Positions 1 to 8,498 are shown, counted from the stretch's first letter. The stretch is 55,343 nucleotides of DNA from ZC4RG30 sp040508085 (GCA_040508085.1 JBEVNO010000147.1:1-55343), one strand, 5' to 3'. Notes: generated by a model not told the origin, from the letters alone. A program made the numbers and translations.

Positions 1-5
1 GCAGG

Positions 6-593
6 TCAGGTGAAAGCGACTTTTGGTGGTTCGCGCTTTTCCGGTGCCGGTGCGTCGAGCATCTTTGCGAGTTCGAAGTTGAACGCGCCGGCGATGATCG
101 AATTCGGGAACATCTCGCGGGCGTTGTTGTAGCCCATGACGGCATCGTTGAAGGCCTGCCGCGCGAACGCCACCCGGTTCTCCGTCGAAGTCAGCTCCTC
201 GGAGAGCTGCATCATGTTGGCGTTGGCCTTGAGGTCGGGATACGCCTCGGCCACGGCGAACAAGCGGCCCAGCGCGCCACTCAGCCCCGCATCGGCGCCG
301 GCCAGCTGCGCCACGGCCGCAGCGCTGCCGGGGTCGGCGGCCGCGGCCTTCAGCCCGGCCACTGCACTGTTGCGCGCGCTGATCACTGCCTCCAGTGTTT
401 CGCGTTCGTGCTTGAGGTAGGCCCTGGCGGTCTCCACCAGGTTTGGGATCAGGTCGTAGCGACGCGTGAGCTGCACGTCGATCTGCGCGAACGCGTTGCC
501 GAAGCCGTTGCGTGCCGTGACCAGGCGGTTGTAGATGCCGATGCCCCAGAACACCAGCAGCGCGACCAGGATGAGGACGACGAGGAAACCCAT
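6..593 (-). CDS. lemA: LemA family membrane protein
   Basis: A 195-residue protein of the LemA family: one N-terminal transmembrane segment (about residues 1-20), then a long helical domain facing outward. The family hallmark QIDVQLTRRYDLIPNLVET follows the membrane helix, then helices with alternating charged residues. The family is widespread and its biochemical role is not settled. I chose the ATG at 593 over the one at 599 because an AGGGAG box lies about eight bases before it. The stop codon is at the window's left edge, so any downstream partner (often a TPM-domain protein) would be outside. Length is typical for the family. Confidence 0.93.
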   Translation of the reverse strand: MGFLVVLILVALLVFWGIGIYNRLVTARNGFGNAFAQIDVQLTRRYDLIPNLVETARAYLKHERETLEAVISARNSAVAGLKAAAADPGSAAAVAQLAGADAGLSGALGRLFAVAEAYPDLKANANMMQLSEELTSTENRVAFARQAFNDAVMGYNNAREMFPNSIIAGAFNFELAKMLDAPAPEKREPPKVAFT

Positions 594-688
594 TTGCATA
601 ACTCCCTTGCAGACTGCCTGTTATGTACCCGGTCCCCGCCCACGGAGCAACCAACTGGCGCACGGCGCTACGGTAGGATGCCTGCGTC

Positions 689-1504
689 ATGAGAACGGAC
701 ATCCCACATTCCGCAGCTGCGCCCGGGTGGCCCGGGTTCTGGCGCGTGCTGCGGCAACGGCATTTCAGCCCTTTCAAGACTTATGTGAACCGCGCGCGCC
801 GCACCGTGGTCGTGCTCAATCCCAAGGTGGGCACGAAGAGTTTTCGACAGGCGCTTACCGCAGGCATGCGCGAGCTGCATGGTGTGACGGATCCCTCCGA
901 GGGACGCTACCGGCTGTTCAAGAAGGCGCGCGAGTTCCAGTTCGCGCCGCTGCGCGACTATGCCCACGCCTTCCGTTTTCCCGCTGAATATGAATTCTTC
1001 TGCTTCGTCCGCAATCCCTATGCGCGGCTGCGCTCGGCCTGGCAGAACAAGTTTGCCTACGGCCATGAACAGGGTTATTCGCGCAGCATCCGGCGACGGG
1101 AGCTGCCGCGGCTGCGGCGTTTTGCGCGCCGCGCCGGCCTGCCTGGAGCCGAGCATGGCTCTGCAATTGCGTTCACCACCTTCCTTGCCTACGTGGAGTC
1201 GCAACCATCAGGCAGCAGGGACCACCACTGGGACGACCAGCATCAGGTGCTGCTGATGCAGGAGTTGCGCTACACGCAGTGGTTCCGGATGGAGGGTGAG
1301 TTCACCGCCGGCATGCGACGCATCTTCGGGCGGCTTGACCTCACCGGTGACATCGCCGAACGCATCCTCACCACCCGCCGCAACGTGAGCCCGAGCGAAG
1401 AGGCGCCGGTATACACGGCGGAACTGGCCGCCCGCGTGCACCGGCTCTATGCGCGCGACTTCGAGCTGTTCGGGTACGCCGCGGATTCCTGGCGCGGCCT
1501 CTGA
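689..1504 (+). CDS. Sulfotransferase family 2-like protein
   Basis: A 271-residue protein resembling the Golgi-type carbohydrate sulfotransferase family (Sulfotransfer_2), which moves sulfate from PAPS to a sugar or other hydroxyl. The 5'-phosphosulfate loop is visible as LNPKVGTKSFRQAL near residues 35-48, and the 3'-phosphate site as FVRNPYARLRSAW near residue 110. There is no signal peptide, so the enzyme is probably cytoplasmic and acts on a nucleotide-linked or lipid-linked glycan before export; that is inference. A GGTAGGA box precedes the ATG. Its 3' end overlaps the convergent TetR gene by 58 bases. No other glycan genes are adjacent, so the acceptor is unknown. Confidence 0.8.
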   Translation: MRTDIPHSAAAPGWPGFWRVLRQRHFSPFKTYVNRARRTVVVLNPKVGTKSFRQALTAGMRELHGVTDPSEGRYRLFKKAREFQFAPLRDYAHAFRFPAEYEFFCFVRNPYARLRSAWQNKFAYGHEQGYSRSIRRRELPRLRRFARRAGLPGAEHGSAIAFTTFLAYVESQPSGSRDHHWDDQHQVLLMQELRYTQWFRMEGEFTAGMRRIFGRLDLTGDIAERILTTRRNVSPSEEAPVYTAELAARVHRLYARDFELFGYAADSWRGL

Positions 1505-2112
1505 GCGCGCACGATGCCATCCTGCAATAGCGCCACGTGCTGCAGGGTCAGCGCGGCGACGCGTTCGCCGCCGGCGTCCGCATCGCGCGTCGCTTCCAGG
1601 AAGGGGAACAACACCAGGCCCAGCAGCGATTCGCACAGGTATTGCGCCGTCAGGTCGGCGCGCAACAGGCCGGCCCGCTGCGCCCGCATCAGCAGGTCAC
1701 TCAACGTGGCGCGCAATGTGTCGCGCAGTGCGCGCGCCGGTTCCACCGGCAGCCAGAGGCAAAGGCGCAGCAGTGGCTCGGTGGCCAGCAGCGAGGTCGT
1801 TCGCTGCATGAGGAAGGTGAGTGCGGCCACTGGCTGGCCGGCCCGGATGCGCGCGGCCTCCACCAGATCTTCGATGTGGTGGGCCACCCGGTCGGCGATG
1901 ACTGCGGCCAGCAGGCCCTCGCGGTTGCGGAAGTAGTAATGCGCCAGTGCCGGCGTGACGCCGGCCGCACGCGCCACCTGCTGGAGGGTGAGATCGGCCG
2001 CGCCCACCGCCAGCAGCAGGTCACACGCACTGGCGAGCAGGCGCCGCCGCTGCAGGTTGCGGGTGCCGGCCGGCCGGCCGCGGCCGCGAGGCGGTGATTC
2101 CGGGGTATCCAT
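1447..2112 (-). CDS. TetR/AcrR family transcriptional regulator
   Basis: A 221-residue TetR-type repressor. After a basic, Arg-rich N-terminus, the helix-turn-helix spans about residues 42-61 (LTLQQVARAAGVTPALAHYY), followed by the usual start of helix 4 (FRNREGLLAAVI). The ligand domain is unlike anything I can name. An AT-rich palindrome lies directly upstream of the start codon, suggesting autoregulation. It diverges from the LysR gene at 2329 and converges with the sulfotransferase, so its target could be itself or a divergent transcript. No efflux pump or oxidoreductase sits directly beside it. Confidence 0.88.
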   Translation of the reverse strand: MDTPESPPRGRGRPAGTRNLQRRRLLASACDLLLAVGAADLTLQQVARAAGVTPALAHYYFRNREGLLAAVIADRVAHHIEDLVEAARIRAGQPVAALTFLMQRTTSLLATEPLLRLCLWLPVEPARALRDTLRATLSDLLMRAQRAGLLRADLTAQYLCESLLGLVLFPFLEATRDADAGGERVAALTLQHVALLQDGIVRAQRPRQESAAYPNSSKSRA

Positions 2113-2113
2113 G

Positions 2114-2134
2114 ATATTAAATTAACACTAATAT
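2114..2134. promoter_or_regulatory. Candidate TetR operator
   Basis: An inverted repeat, ATATTA - 9 bases - TAATAT, immediately upstream of the TetR start codon in a short AT-rich patch that contrasts with the GC-rich surroundings. TetR-family proteins usually bind palindromes of this size overlapping their own promoter. The rest of the 216-base divergent gap to the LysR gene holds another small inverted repeat (TTAT...ATAA near 2203-2216) that could be a LysR box. Confidence 0.45.
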
Positions 2135-2328
2135 AATTACAGATTGTGACGTTTTTCTGCTACGGGGCGATTGGCTGGCGCCGGCCTGGAGTGATATCGT
2201 AATCCTTATGGGCTGATAATTGACGCGGGCAGTGTATTGCTACTCCGCTTGTGTTCGCCCATTCTTCGGAGAACGGATTCGACGGGCCCGGCTATGTACC
2301 GGGCACCCGCGAACACAGGGGGAACAAC

Positions 2329-3300
2329 ATGGCTCTGACCTTTCGCAAGCTCGAAGTATTCGTGGCGGTCGCGGAGGACGGCAATTTCCGCCGTGCCGCC
2401 GAACGGCTTGGCATCAGCCAGCCGTCCGTAAGTTCGCAGATCAAGTCGATGGAGCGATACCTCGGGTATCAGCTCTTCGAGCGGCACCGCGGCGCCACGG
2501 CGCAGCTGTCGCTGGAGGGGCGGGATTTCCTGTCGCGGGCCCGCGAACTGGTGGCGGCGCAGAACGCGCTCACCTCCACGCGCCTTGCGCCACTGCAATT
2601 GCGCGCGCTCATCGGTCCGATGCTGATGGAACGCTGCGTGGCGCCGGGCCTTGCGGCCTTCCGCGAGGCCAACCCCCATATAGACCTGCAAATCGAGGCG
2701 TTTACGTCGGGCTCCGAGGCGGAGGCAGCCTTCCACCGTGGTGAGGCCGACGTGATGCTGTACACCGGCGCGCTGCCGGATTGCGGCCGTGGCGAATCCG
2801 TCGAGGTGATCTCGCGCATCAGCTGTTCGCTGTATGGCGCTCCTGCGCTGGTGCGGCCCGTGTTGCAAGGCCAGCGCCTGCTGGACGACCTGCCGTTCCT
2901 GCTGATGGGCGAGCAGTACCGCATCACCCAGTGGACGCTGGACCAGTTCTCCCGCCGCGGCCTGGCACCGCGGCAGGTGGTCAGCCCGCGGCCGGCATCA
3001 ATGGACCAGTTGCTGCAGATGGTGCTCGCAGGGCGTGGCGTAGGCATGTTCTTCGACATCGAGATTGCCTCCCATATGCGTTCGGGCCGCGTGCTTCCCT
3101 GCGGCCCGGGGCTGGACCCGATTTCGCGCGTCATGCTGGTGGGGCCGCGCGCACGGGTGCCGGATGCGGTGCCGCTGCTGGGTTTCCTGCGCAACGCCGT
3201 GCGGCGGGACGACGAGGCCATTGCAACGCAGCACGCCCGGCTGGGGCGCCCCGGACTGTTGGCTGCTGACGACAGTATCGCGCGACTTGTCGGGTTGTGA
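2329..3300 (+). CDS. LysR family transcriptional regulator
   Basis: A 323-residue LysR-type regulator. The winged helix-turn-helix occupies about residues 1-60, with the hallmark FVAVAEDGNFRRAAERLG and ISQPSVSSQIKSMER. The remainder is a periplasmic-binding-protein-like effector domain. The ATG at 2329 is preceded by an AGGGGG box; an in-frame upstream ATG at 2251 would add 26 residues before the conserved LysR start and is unlikely. It diverges from the TetR gene. Downstream, across a terminator-bearing RNA, lie the NTF2-like and SDR genes. Its effector and targets cannot be told from sequence. Confidence 0.9.
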   Translation: MALTFRKLEVFVAVAEDGNFRRAAERLGISQPSVSSQIKSMERYLGYQLFERHRGATAQLSLEGRDFLSRARELVAAQNALTSTRLAPLQLRALIGPMLMERCVAPGLAAFREANPHIDLQIEAFTSGSEAEAAFHRGEADVMLYTGALPDCGRGESVEVISRISCSLYGAPALVRPVLQGQRLLDDLPFLLMGEQYRITQWTLDQFSRRGLAPRQVVSPRPASMDQLLQMVLAGRGVGMFFDIEIASHMRSGRVLPCGPGLDPISRVMLVGPRARVPDAVPLLGFLRNAVRRDDEAIATQHARLGRPGLLAADDSIARLVGL

Positions 3301-3325
3301 TCAAAGCCAACAAAAGGCAACAAAT

Positions 3326-3359
3326 TTGTCATTACGGCCCGAGGGGGGTCGTGTATAGT
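3326..3359 (+). promoter_or_regulatory. Candidate promoter of the small RNA
   Basis: A good -10 element TATAGT lies at 3354-3359, directly preceded by TG. The -35 is weak: TTGTCA at 3326-3331 is 22 bases away, and ATTACG at 3331-3336 sits at 17. Transcription would start around 3365, at the base of the first hairpin of the RNA below. Confidence 0.45.
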
Positions 3360-3365
3360 CCCGCT

Positions 3366-3470
3366 TCGAGATCAACGGCGTTTTCGCTGTTTGCGTCTCG
3401 ATAGTCGTGGAACAAGACCCCCCGTGTCCACGGTATATTTTAGCCCCGTCTCACGACGGGGCTTTTTTTT
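3366..3470 (+). ncRNA. Candidate structured small RNA (about 105 nt)
   Basis: Between the LysR stop and the NTF2-like gene there is no coding sequence but strong RNA structure. TCGAGA at 3366-3371 pairs with TCTCGA at 3396-3401; inside it AACGGCG (3374-3380) pairs with CGCTGTT (3385-3391) across a TTTT loop. A GTGGA/TCCAC pair follows near 3408-3430, and the unit ends in a perfect intrinsic terminator. With a -10 box just upstream this reads as a free-standing transcript. It could instead be an attenuator leader for the gene at 3554, but I see no alternative anti-terminator and no Rfam family I recognise. Confidence 0.5.
3443..3470 (+). terminator. Intrinsic terminator
   Basis: GCCCCGTC (3443-3450), a four-base TCAC loop, and GACGGGGC (3455-3462) form a perfect eight-pair stem followed by eight T residues. 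It ends the candidate small RNA and insulates the downstream gene from LysR read-through. Confidence 0.9.
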
Positions 3471-3553
3471 GCCTGCGCGCATACTGGACGCAGCGTCTCG
3501 AAATTCGGCGGGGCGATCCGCGCTAGAATCGGCCATCGTGAACGGGAGGGGCG

Positions 3554-3943
3554 ATGGCACGCACGATCGAAGAACAGCGCAGGCTCGACATGGTCCTGGA
3601 GATGTACCGCGAGGTGCTGATCCCGTTTGATTCCTCCAAGGTCGATCGCTACATCTCGCCGCATTACCTGCAGCACAGTTCGCTCGCCCCGCCCGGACGG
3701 GATGCCCTCAAGCAGTTCCTGGACTTCATCCGGGGCCAATCCCCCGATGCGACCACCGACATCAAGCGGGCCTTCGTGGACGGCGACCATGTAATCTGCC
3801 ACACCCATGTGGTGCGCCATCCCGGTGATCCGGGCCTTGCGGTGGTGGACATATTCCGGATCGAGGGCGATCTCATCGTCGAGCACTGGGACGTGCTGAT
3901 GGAGGTCCCGGCGAAGCCGGTCAACCACATTCCGATGTTCTAG
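3554..3943 (+). CDS. NTF2-like (SnoaL-type) protein
   Basis: A 129-residue protein of the cone-shaped NTF2 fold used by SnoaL cyclases, ketosteroid isomerase and many small-molecule enzymes. Family features are the N-terminal helix with YREVLIPFDSSKVDRYIS, the HYLQHSS segment, and the closing DIFRIEGDLIVEHWDVLMEVP strand pair (D/H positions are common active-site residues). No signal peptide. It lies 24 bases upstream of an SDR oxidoreductase and probably shares its transcript, suggesting the two act on the same substrate. The actual reaction cannot be assigned. Confidence 0.85.
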   Translation: MARTIEEQRRLDMVLEMYREVLIPFDSSKVDRYISPHYLQHSSLAPPGRDALKQFLDFIRGQSPDATTDIKRAFVDGDHVICHTHVVRHPGDPGLAVVDIFRIEGDLIVEHWDVLMEVPAKPVNHIPMF

Positions 3944-3967
3944 GCGACGTTCCTGGCAGGTACGGCA

Positions 3968-4723
3968 ATGAGCAGGCGATTCGAGGGCAAGGTGGCGCTG
4001 GTGCTGGGTGGCAACAGCGGTATCGGCAGGGCGGCGGCGCTGGCATATGCCGCCGAGGGCGCGCAGGTGGTCATCACCGGCCGCGACGCGCGCACGCTGG
4101 CAGCCGTGGCTGGCGAGACCGGTCCCGGCACCCTCGCCATCCGCTCGGACATCGCGGACCTGGTGGCGCACGACGAGGTGGTGCGGCAGGTGCGGGAGCG
4201 GCACGGCCGCGTCGATGTGCTGTTCGTGAATGCAGGTGTCGGCGGCTTCGCACCCGTCGGGCAGGTGACGCCCGAACTGTGGGACCAGGTGCACAACGTG
4301 AACCTGCGCGGCTGCTTCTTCGCCGCGCAGAAGGTGCTGCCGTTGATGGGCAGGGGCGGTGCCATCGTGTTCACCGGCTCCATCGGCAGCCAGCTGGCAG
4401 CCCCGGCGAATGTCGTATATGCCGCATCCAAGGCGGGTTTGCGCGCCGTGGTGCGCATCTTTGCCGTGGAACTGGTGGCGCAGGGCATCCGCGTGAACAT
4501 GGTGAGCCCTGGGCCGACCGAGACGCCCATCCTGTATCGCAACCCCGGCATGGATGAACAGGCGGCCGACGCGCTGCGCCAGATGATGATCGCGAACACG
4601 CCGATGAAACGCATGGGCGAGCCGGAGGAGATCGCGCGCGCGGTGCTGTTCCTCAGCTCCAGCGAGGCCAGCTTCATCACCGGCGTGGACCTCTTCGTCG
4701 ACGGCGGCGTGATTGAACTCTAG
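3968..4723 (+). CDS. SDR family NAD(P)-dependent oxidoreductase
   Basis: A 251-residue classical short-chain dehydrogenase/reductase. The cofactor-binding glycine loop is GGNSGIG near residue 15, the NAG motif is near residue 90, and the catalytic triad is S138, Y151 and K155 (YAASK). The C-terminal FITGVDLFVDGG is typical of FabG/glucose-1-dehydrogenase-like members. Substrate unknown; the preceding NTF2-like gene suggests a hydroxy/keto compound processed by both. The stop codon overlaps the probable TTG start of glnE. Confidence 0.92.
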   Translation: MSRRFEGKVALVLGGNSGIGRAAALAYAAEGAQVVITGRDARTLAAVAGETGPGTLAIRSDIADLVAHDEVVRQVRERHGRVDVLFVNAGVGGFAPVGQVTPELWDQVHNVNLRGCFFAAQKVLPLMGRGGAIVFTGSIGSQLAAPANVVYAASKAGLRAVVRIFAVELVAQGIRVNMVSPGPTETPILYRNPGMDEQAADALRQMMIANTPMKRMGEPEEIARAVLFLSSSEASFITGVDLFVDGGVIEL

Positions 4724-7559
4724 CGGGCCGCTCGCGCAGTTCAGCGAATCCCGTTTCACGCAGCTGCGCGAGCAGGCCCCGCGCACCGCCGCGCTGCTCG
4801 ACAGCACTCCGGAGCTGCATGCGCAGGCGCAGCGGGTGCTGCCCGCCAGTGACTTCGTGCTGCGCACGCTGCTGCGCGATGACGCATTGCTGGAGAGCCT
4901 GTGGCGCGACGGCTCGCTGGTGACGGCGCGCAGCGACAGTGAATATGCCGCGCTGCTCGCCGCGCTGGATGTGCACGATGAGGCTGCCGCCATGCGGTCG
5001 CTGCGCCGGCTGCGCCAGCGCGAGATGCTGCGGCTGGCCTGGCGTGACATCGCTGGCATGGCGCCGCTGCACGCCACACTGCGCGAGACTTCCTGCTTCG
5101 CGCAGTGCGCGATCGCCGCCGCCACCCACTGCGCCGCGCAGCTGCTGGCGCCACGGCATGGCCGCCCGCCCGCTGCGGCCGGCGGGCTGATCGTGGTCGG
5201 CATGGGCAAGCTGGGCGGCAATGAACTCAATTTCTCCTCCGACGTCGATCTGGTGTTCCTGTTCACGCAGGGCGGGCAAAGCGATGGCCCGGCGCCACTG
5301 GAGCTCGAGGAGTACTACGCGCGCCAGGGCCGTCTGCTGATCCGCCTGCTCGACGCGGTCACGGAGGATGGCTTCGTGTTCCGCGTCGACATGCGGCTGC
5401 GGCCCTTTGGCGACAGCGGCCCGCTGGTGGCGGGCCTCGCGTTCTTCGAGGACTACCTGCTGAGCCACGGGCGCGACTGGGAGCGCTATGCCTGGGTCAA
5501 GGCACGCGCGCTCACCGAGCCGGCGCAATTCGGCCTGCTGCGCGAGCAGGTGCTGCGCCCGTTCGTGTTCCGCCGTTACCTGGACTTCGGCGTGTTCGAG
5601 GCGCTGCGCGAAATGAAGGCGCTGATTGCGCGCGACGTGCAGCGTCGCGACCGCGCTGCGAGCCTGAAGCTCGGCGTTGGCGGCATTCGCGAGATCGAGT
5701 TCATCGTGCAGGCATTCCAGCTGGTACGTGGCGGCCAGGACGGCACATTGCGCCAACCCTCCCTGCTGGACGTACTGCCGCGACTGGCGGGGGCGCGGCT
5801 GCTGCCGGCGACAGCGGTGCGGGAGCTGACCGCAGCCTACGACTTCCTGCGCGCGCTGGAGAACCGGGTGCAGATGCTGGATGACGCCCAGGTGCACGAA
5901 TTGCCGCCTGATGCGCTGACGCGCGAACGCATTGCCGTGGGCCTGGGCTTCGCCAGCTACGCGCTGCTTGAAGCGGAACTCGCCGCGCACCGCGCCCGGG
6001 TGACGCACCACTTCGCGGCGCTGCTCACCGACCGGGCCCGGCCGCCCGGCAGCGAGCTTGATCTGGCACCGCTGTGGGAACCCGACCTGGATCGCACGCT
6101 GCTGCGGGAACAACTGGCCCGGCTGGCCGATGATGCGGGCGGGCTGCTGGAACAGCTGGTGGAACTGACCCAGAGCAGCCGCCTGCGACGGCTCGATGAT
6201 GTGGGCCGGCGCCGCCTGAAGGCGCTGCTGGAACTGCTGCTGGTGGAGCAATCCTGTGCCAGCGGCGCGGCAACGCTGCGGCGGCTGTGGAACGTGCTCG
6301 AAGCCATCGGCCAGCGCTCCGCCTATTTCTCCCTGCTGGTGGAGAACCGGCGCGCGCGCGCGCGGCTGGTGGAGCTGTGCAGCAAAGGCGATTTCCTTGC
6401 CGCACAACTGGCCGCCAGTCCCGCGCTGCTGGATGAACTGCTGGATGAGCGCTGGACGGATTCACTGCCAGGTCGCGATGTGCTGGCCGGCGAGCTGCGA
6501 TTGCGGCTGGTGGAGGTTTCCGCCGACGATGTCGAGCGGGAAGTGGAGGCGCTGGCACGCTTCAAGCAGGCTGCAGTGTTCCGCGTGGCTGTGGCTGATC
6601 TCGTGGGTGGGCTGCCCTTGATGGGGGTCAGTGACAGGCTCACCGACATCGCCACGCTGATCCTGGAACAGGCCATTGCCTTCGCCTGGCGGCAGATCAC
6701 CACCCAGCTGGGCACGCCGCAATGCACGCCTGCGGGCGACACGCGGCGCGCGGTGCGGCTTGCGGCGGTGGGCTACGGCAAGTTCGGCGGCTACGAGCTG
6801 GGCTACAGCTCGGATCTTGATCTGGTGTTCCTGCACGACAGCGCCGGTGAACAACAGGAGACCGACGCCGCGGTGCCCGTGGACAACCAGGTCTTCTTCC
6901 TGCGTTTCGCGCAGCGCCTCATCCATCTGCTGTCCATGCACTCCGCCGCCGGCCGGCTGTACGAGATCGACGTACGACTGCGCCCGTCGGGCAAGGGCGG
7001 CATGCTGGTGACCAGCATCGAGGCCTTCCGCAGCTACCAGTTCGAGGAGGCGTGGACGTGGGAGCATCAGGCCCTGCTGCATGCCCGCGCCGTGGCCGGT
7101 GATGCGCAGCTGATGGCGCGCATCGAGGCGGTGCGGGTCGAGGTGCTGCAGCATGCCGTGCGCCGCGATGACCTGCGCACGCAGGTGGCGCAGATGCGCG
7201 AGCGCATGCGGCGCGAACTGTCGGCGGCGCAGCCGGGGCAGTTCGACCTCAAGCAGGATCGCGGCGGCATCGCCGATATCGAGTTCCTGGCGCAGTACTG
7301 GGCGCTGCGCTGGGCGGCGCAGTATCCACCCATCCTGATTTTTCCCGACACCATCCGGCAGCTGGAATCCGTGGCCTCCGCGGCGCTGGTGCCGCAGGAG
7401 ACCGTGGACGTGCTGGTGGGCGCCTACCAGCACTACCGCCTGGCGGCGCACCGGCGTTCGCTGGAAGGCCAGGCCGGGTTGGTGCCGGCAACGCAATTTG
7501 CGGCCGAGCGGGAGAAGGTGGCCGCCATCTGGCGCGCCACGATGACGGAGCCCGTATAA
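4713..7559 (+). CDS. glnE: Bifunctional glutamine synthetase adenylyltransferase/adenylyl-removing enzyme
   Basis: GlnE adds AMP to glutamine synthetase when nitrogen is plentiful and removes it when nitrogen is scarce, under PII control. Both nucleotidyltransferase domains are intact: GMGKLGGNELNFSSDVDL at residues 163-180 (deadenylylation half, D177 and D179) and GYGKFGGYELGYSSDLDL at 687-704 (adenylylation half, D701 and D703). The 948-residue length is normal. The best start is a TTG overlapping the SDR stop by 11 bases; no ATG with a convincing ribosome site lies nearby, so the exact start is uncertain. The zinc-finger gene follows after eight bases. Confidence 0.97.
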   Translation: MNSSGPLAQFSESRFTQLREQAPRTAALLDSTPELHAQAQRVLPASDFVLRTLLRDDALLESLWRDGSLVTARSDSEYAALLAALDVHDEAAAMRSLRRLRQREMLRLAWRDIAGMAPLHATLRETSCFAQCAIAAATHCAAQLLAPRHGRPPAAAGGLIVVGMGKLGGNELNFSSDVDLVFLFTQGGQSDGPAPLELEEYYARQGRLLIRLLDAVTEDGFVFRVDMRLRPFGDSGPLVAGLAFFEDYLLSHGRDWERYAWVKARALTEPAQFGLLREQVLRPFVFRRYLDFGVFEALREMKALIARDVQRRDRAASLKLGVGGIREIEFIVQAFQLVRGGQDGTLRQPSLLDVLPRLAGARLLPATAVRELTAAYDFLRALENRVQMLDDAQVHELPPDALTRERIAVGLGFASYALLEAELAAHRARVTHHFAALLTDRARPPGSELDLAPLWEPDLDRTLLREQLARLADDAGGLLEQLVELTQSSRLRRLDDVGRRRLKALLELLLVEQSCASGAATLRRLWNVLEAIGQRSAYFSLLVENRRARARLVELCSKGDFLAAQLAASPALLDELLDERWTDSLPGRDVLAGELRLRLVEVSADDVEREVEALARFKQAAVFRVAVADLVGGLPLMGVSDRLTDIATLILEQAIAFAWRQITTQLGTPQCTPAGDTRRAVRLAAVGYGKFGGYELGYSSDLDLVFLHDSAGEQQETDAAVPVDNQVFFLRFAQRLIHLLSMHSAAGRLYEIDVRLRPSGKGGMLVTSIEAFRSYQFEEAWTWEHQALLHARAVAGDAQLMARIEAVRVEVLQHAVRRDDLRTQVAQMRERMRRELSAAQPGQFDLKQDRGGIADIEFLAQYWALRWAAQYPPILIFPDTIRQLESVASAALVPQETVDVLVGAYQHYRLAAHRRSLEGQAGLVPATQFAAEREKVAAIWRATMTEPV

Positions 7560-7567
7560 TCCCGCGC

Positions 7568-7762
7568 ATGTCGAACATCGCCCCGCTGTTGCCCGCCAAC
7601 GCCGCCAGGACCTACGAGGTGGAGCAGTCGGACCTGCCGCTGTCCTGCCCCATGCCCGAGATGACCCTCTGGAACTCGCATCCGCGCGTGTACCTGCCGA
7701 TCGAGCAGACCGGCAGCGCCAAGTGCCCCTACTGCGGCGCCGAATTCACGCTGCGCCGCTGA
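7568..7762 (+). CDS. CHCC-type zinc-finger domain protein
   Basis: A 64-residue protein with the zf-CHCC pattern: C27, H38, C53 and C56 (the last two in CPYCGAEF). The fold is related to the NDUFS6 accessory subunit of complex I, but the role of the short bacterial versions is unknown. The gene starts eight bases after glnE, and its 3' end overlaps the proposed GTG start of kdkA by 40 bases, so glnE, this gene, kdkA and waaA look like one transcript. Confidence 0.88.
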   Translation: MSNIAPLLPANAARTYEVEQSDLPLSCPMPEMTLWNSHPRVYLPIEQTGSAKCPYCGAEFTLRR

Positions 7763-8481
7763 AGCTGCTGCGCACCGCGACGCGCAGCCCTGCGGGGCTG
7801 GGTGCCGCGTTCGTCAATGCGGCTGCCGAAGCCGAAGTCCACAGTCCCTGGTTCGAGCCGCGGCACTGGCATGCACTTGGCGCGGTGGTCGGCACGCATG
7901 CCGGGCGCGGCACCACGCTGGCCTTCGAGCATGCCGCGCGCGGGTACGTGCTGCGCCATTACTGCCGCGGCGGGCTGATGTCACGCATCAACCACGACAG
8001 CTACCTGTGGCTGGGCGAGGCGCACACGCGCCCGCTGGCGGAACTGAAGCTCACCATGCTGCTGCATGACGCGGGGCTGCCCGTGCCGCGGCCCGTGGCG
8101 GCGCGCTACGAGCGCTCCGGCCCGCTGTATCGCGCCGACATCATCACCGAATACCTGCCCCAGACTGCCACGCTGGCCGAGCGGCTGGACGCAGGCGAGC
8201 TGGGCCTGCCGACCTGGGCTGCCATCGGACGCTGCATCCGCCGCTTCCACGACTACGGCCTGTGCCATGCCGATCTCAACGCGCACAACATCCTGCTGCG
8301 CGGCGATGAGGAAGTCTTCCTGATCGATTTCGACCGCGCCAGCCGCCGCAGCAAGGCCGGGCTGTGGCGCGACGCGAACCTGGCGCGGCTGCGCCGCTCG
8401 CTGGATGCACTGGAAGATGGCCGCGCCGAGCGTCGTTTCGATGACACCCAGTGGCAGTGCCTGCTGGCCTCCTGGCTGTAG
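7723..8481 (+). CDS. kdkA: 3-deoxy-D-manno-octulosonic acid kinase
   Basis: A member of the KdkA/WaaP lipopolysaccharide kinase family, which phosphorylates O-4 of the inner-core Kdo. The protein-kinase-like catalytic loop HADLNAHNILL (D184) and the metal-binding LIDFDRA (D202) are both present. The first conserved block begins near residue 55 (HYCRGGLMSRINHDSYLW). The listed GTG start overlaps the zinc-finger gene by 40 bases; no convincing later start was found, so the N-terminus is uncertain. The next gene encodes the Kdo transferase that makes its substrate. Confidence 0.88.
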   Translation: MPLLRRRIHAAPLKLLRTATRSPAGLGAAFVNAAAEAEVHSPWFEPRHWHALGAVVGTHAGRGTTLAFEHAARGYVLRHYCRGGLMSRINHDSYLWLGEAHTRPLAELKLTMLLHDAGLPVPRPVAARYERSGPLYRADIITEYLPQTATLAERLDAGELGLPTWAAIGRCIRRFHDYGLCHADLNAHNILLRGDEEVFLIDFDRASRRSKAGLWRDANLARLRRSLDALEDGRAERRFDDTQWQCLLASWL

Positions 8482-8498
8482 CGCAAGCGCCGGCCAGC

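Noticed and set aside
1409..1416. GTATACAC, a match to GT-N-TA-N-AC
   Set aside because: It lies inside the sulfotransferase coding sequence, has no extended palindrome, and a six-fixed-base pattern is expected several times by chance in 55 kb.
3352..3361. TGTATAGTCC resembling the HutC-like operator
   Set aside because: Only the left half matches, there is no symmetry, and it is better explained as the -10 box of the small RNA.
3440..5266. Long open frame on the minus strand opposite the NTF2, SDR and glnE genes
   Set aside because: It is antisense to three clearly coding genes, has low-complexity His/Arg/Ala-rich composition and no family features. High GC produces such frames across the window (others at 4677-6407 minus and 32307-34055 plus).
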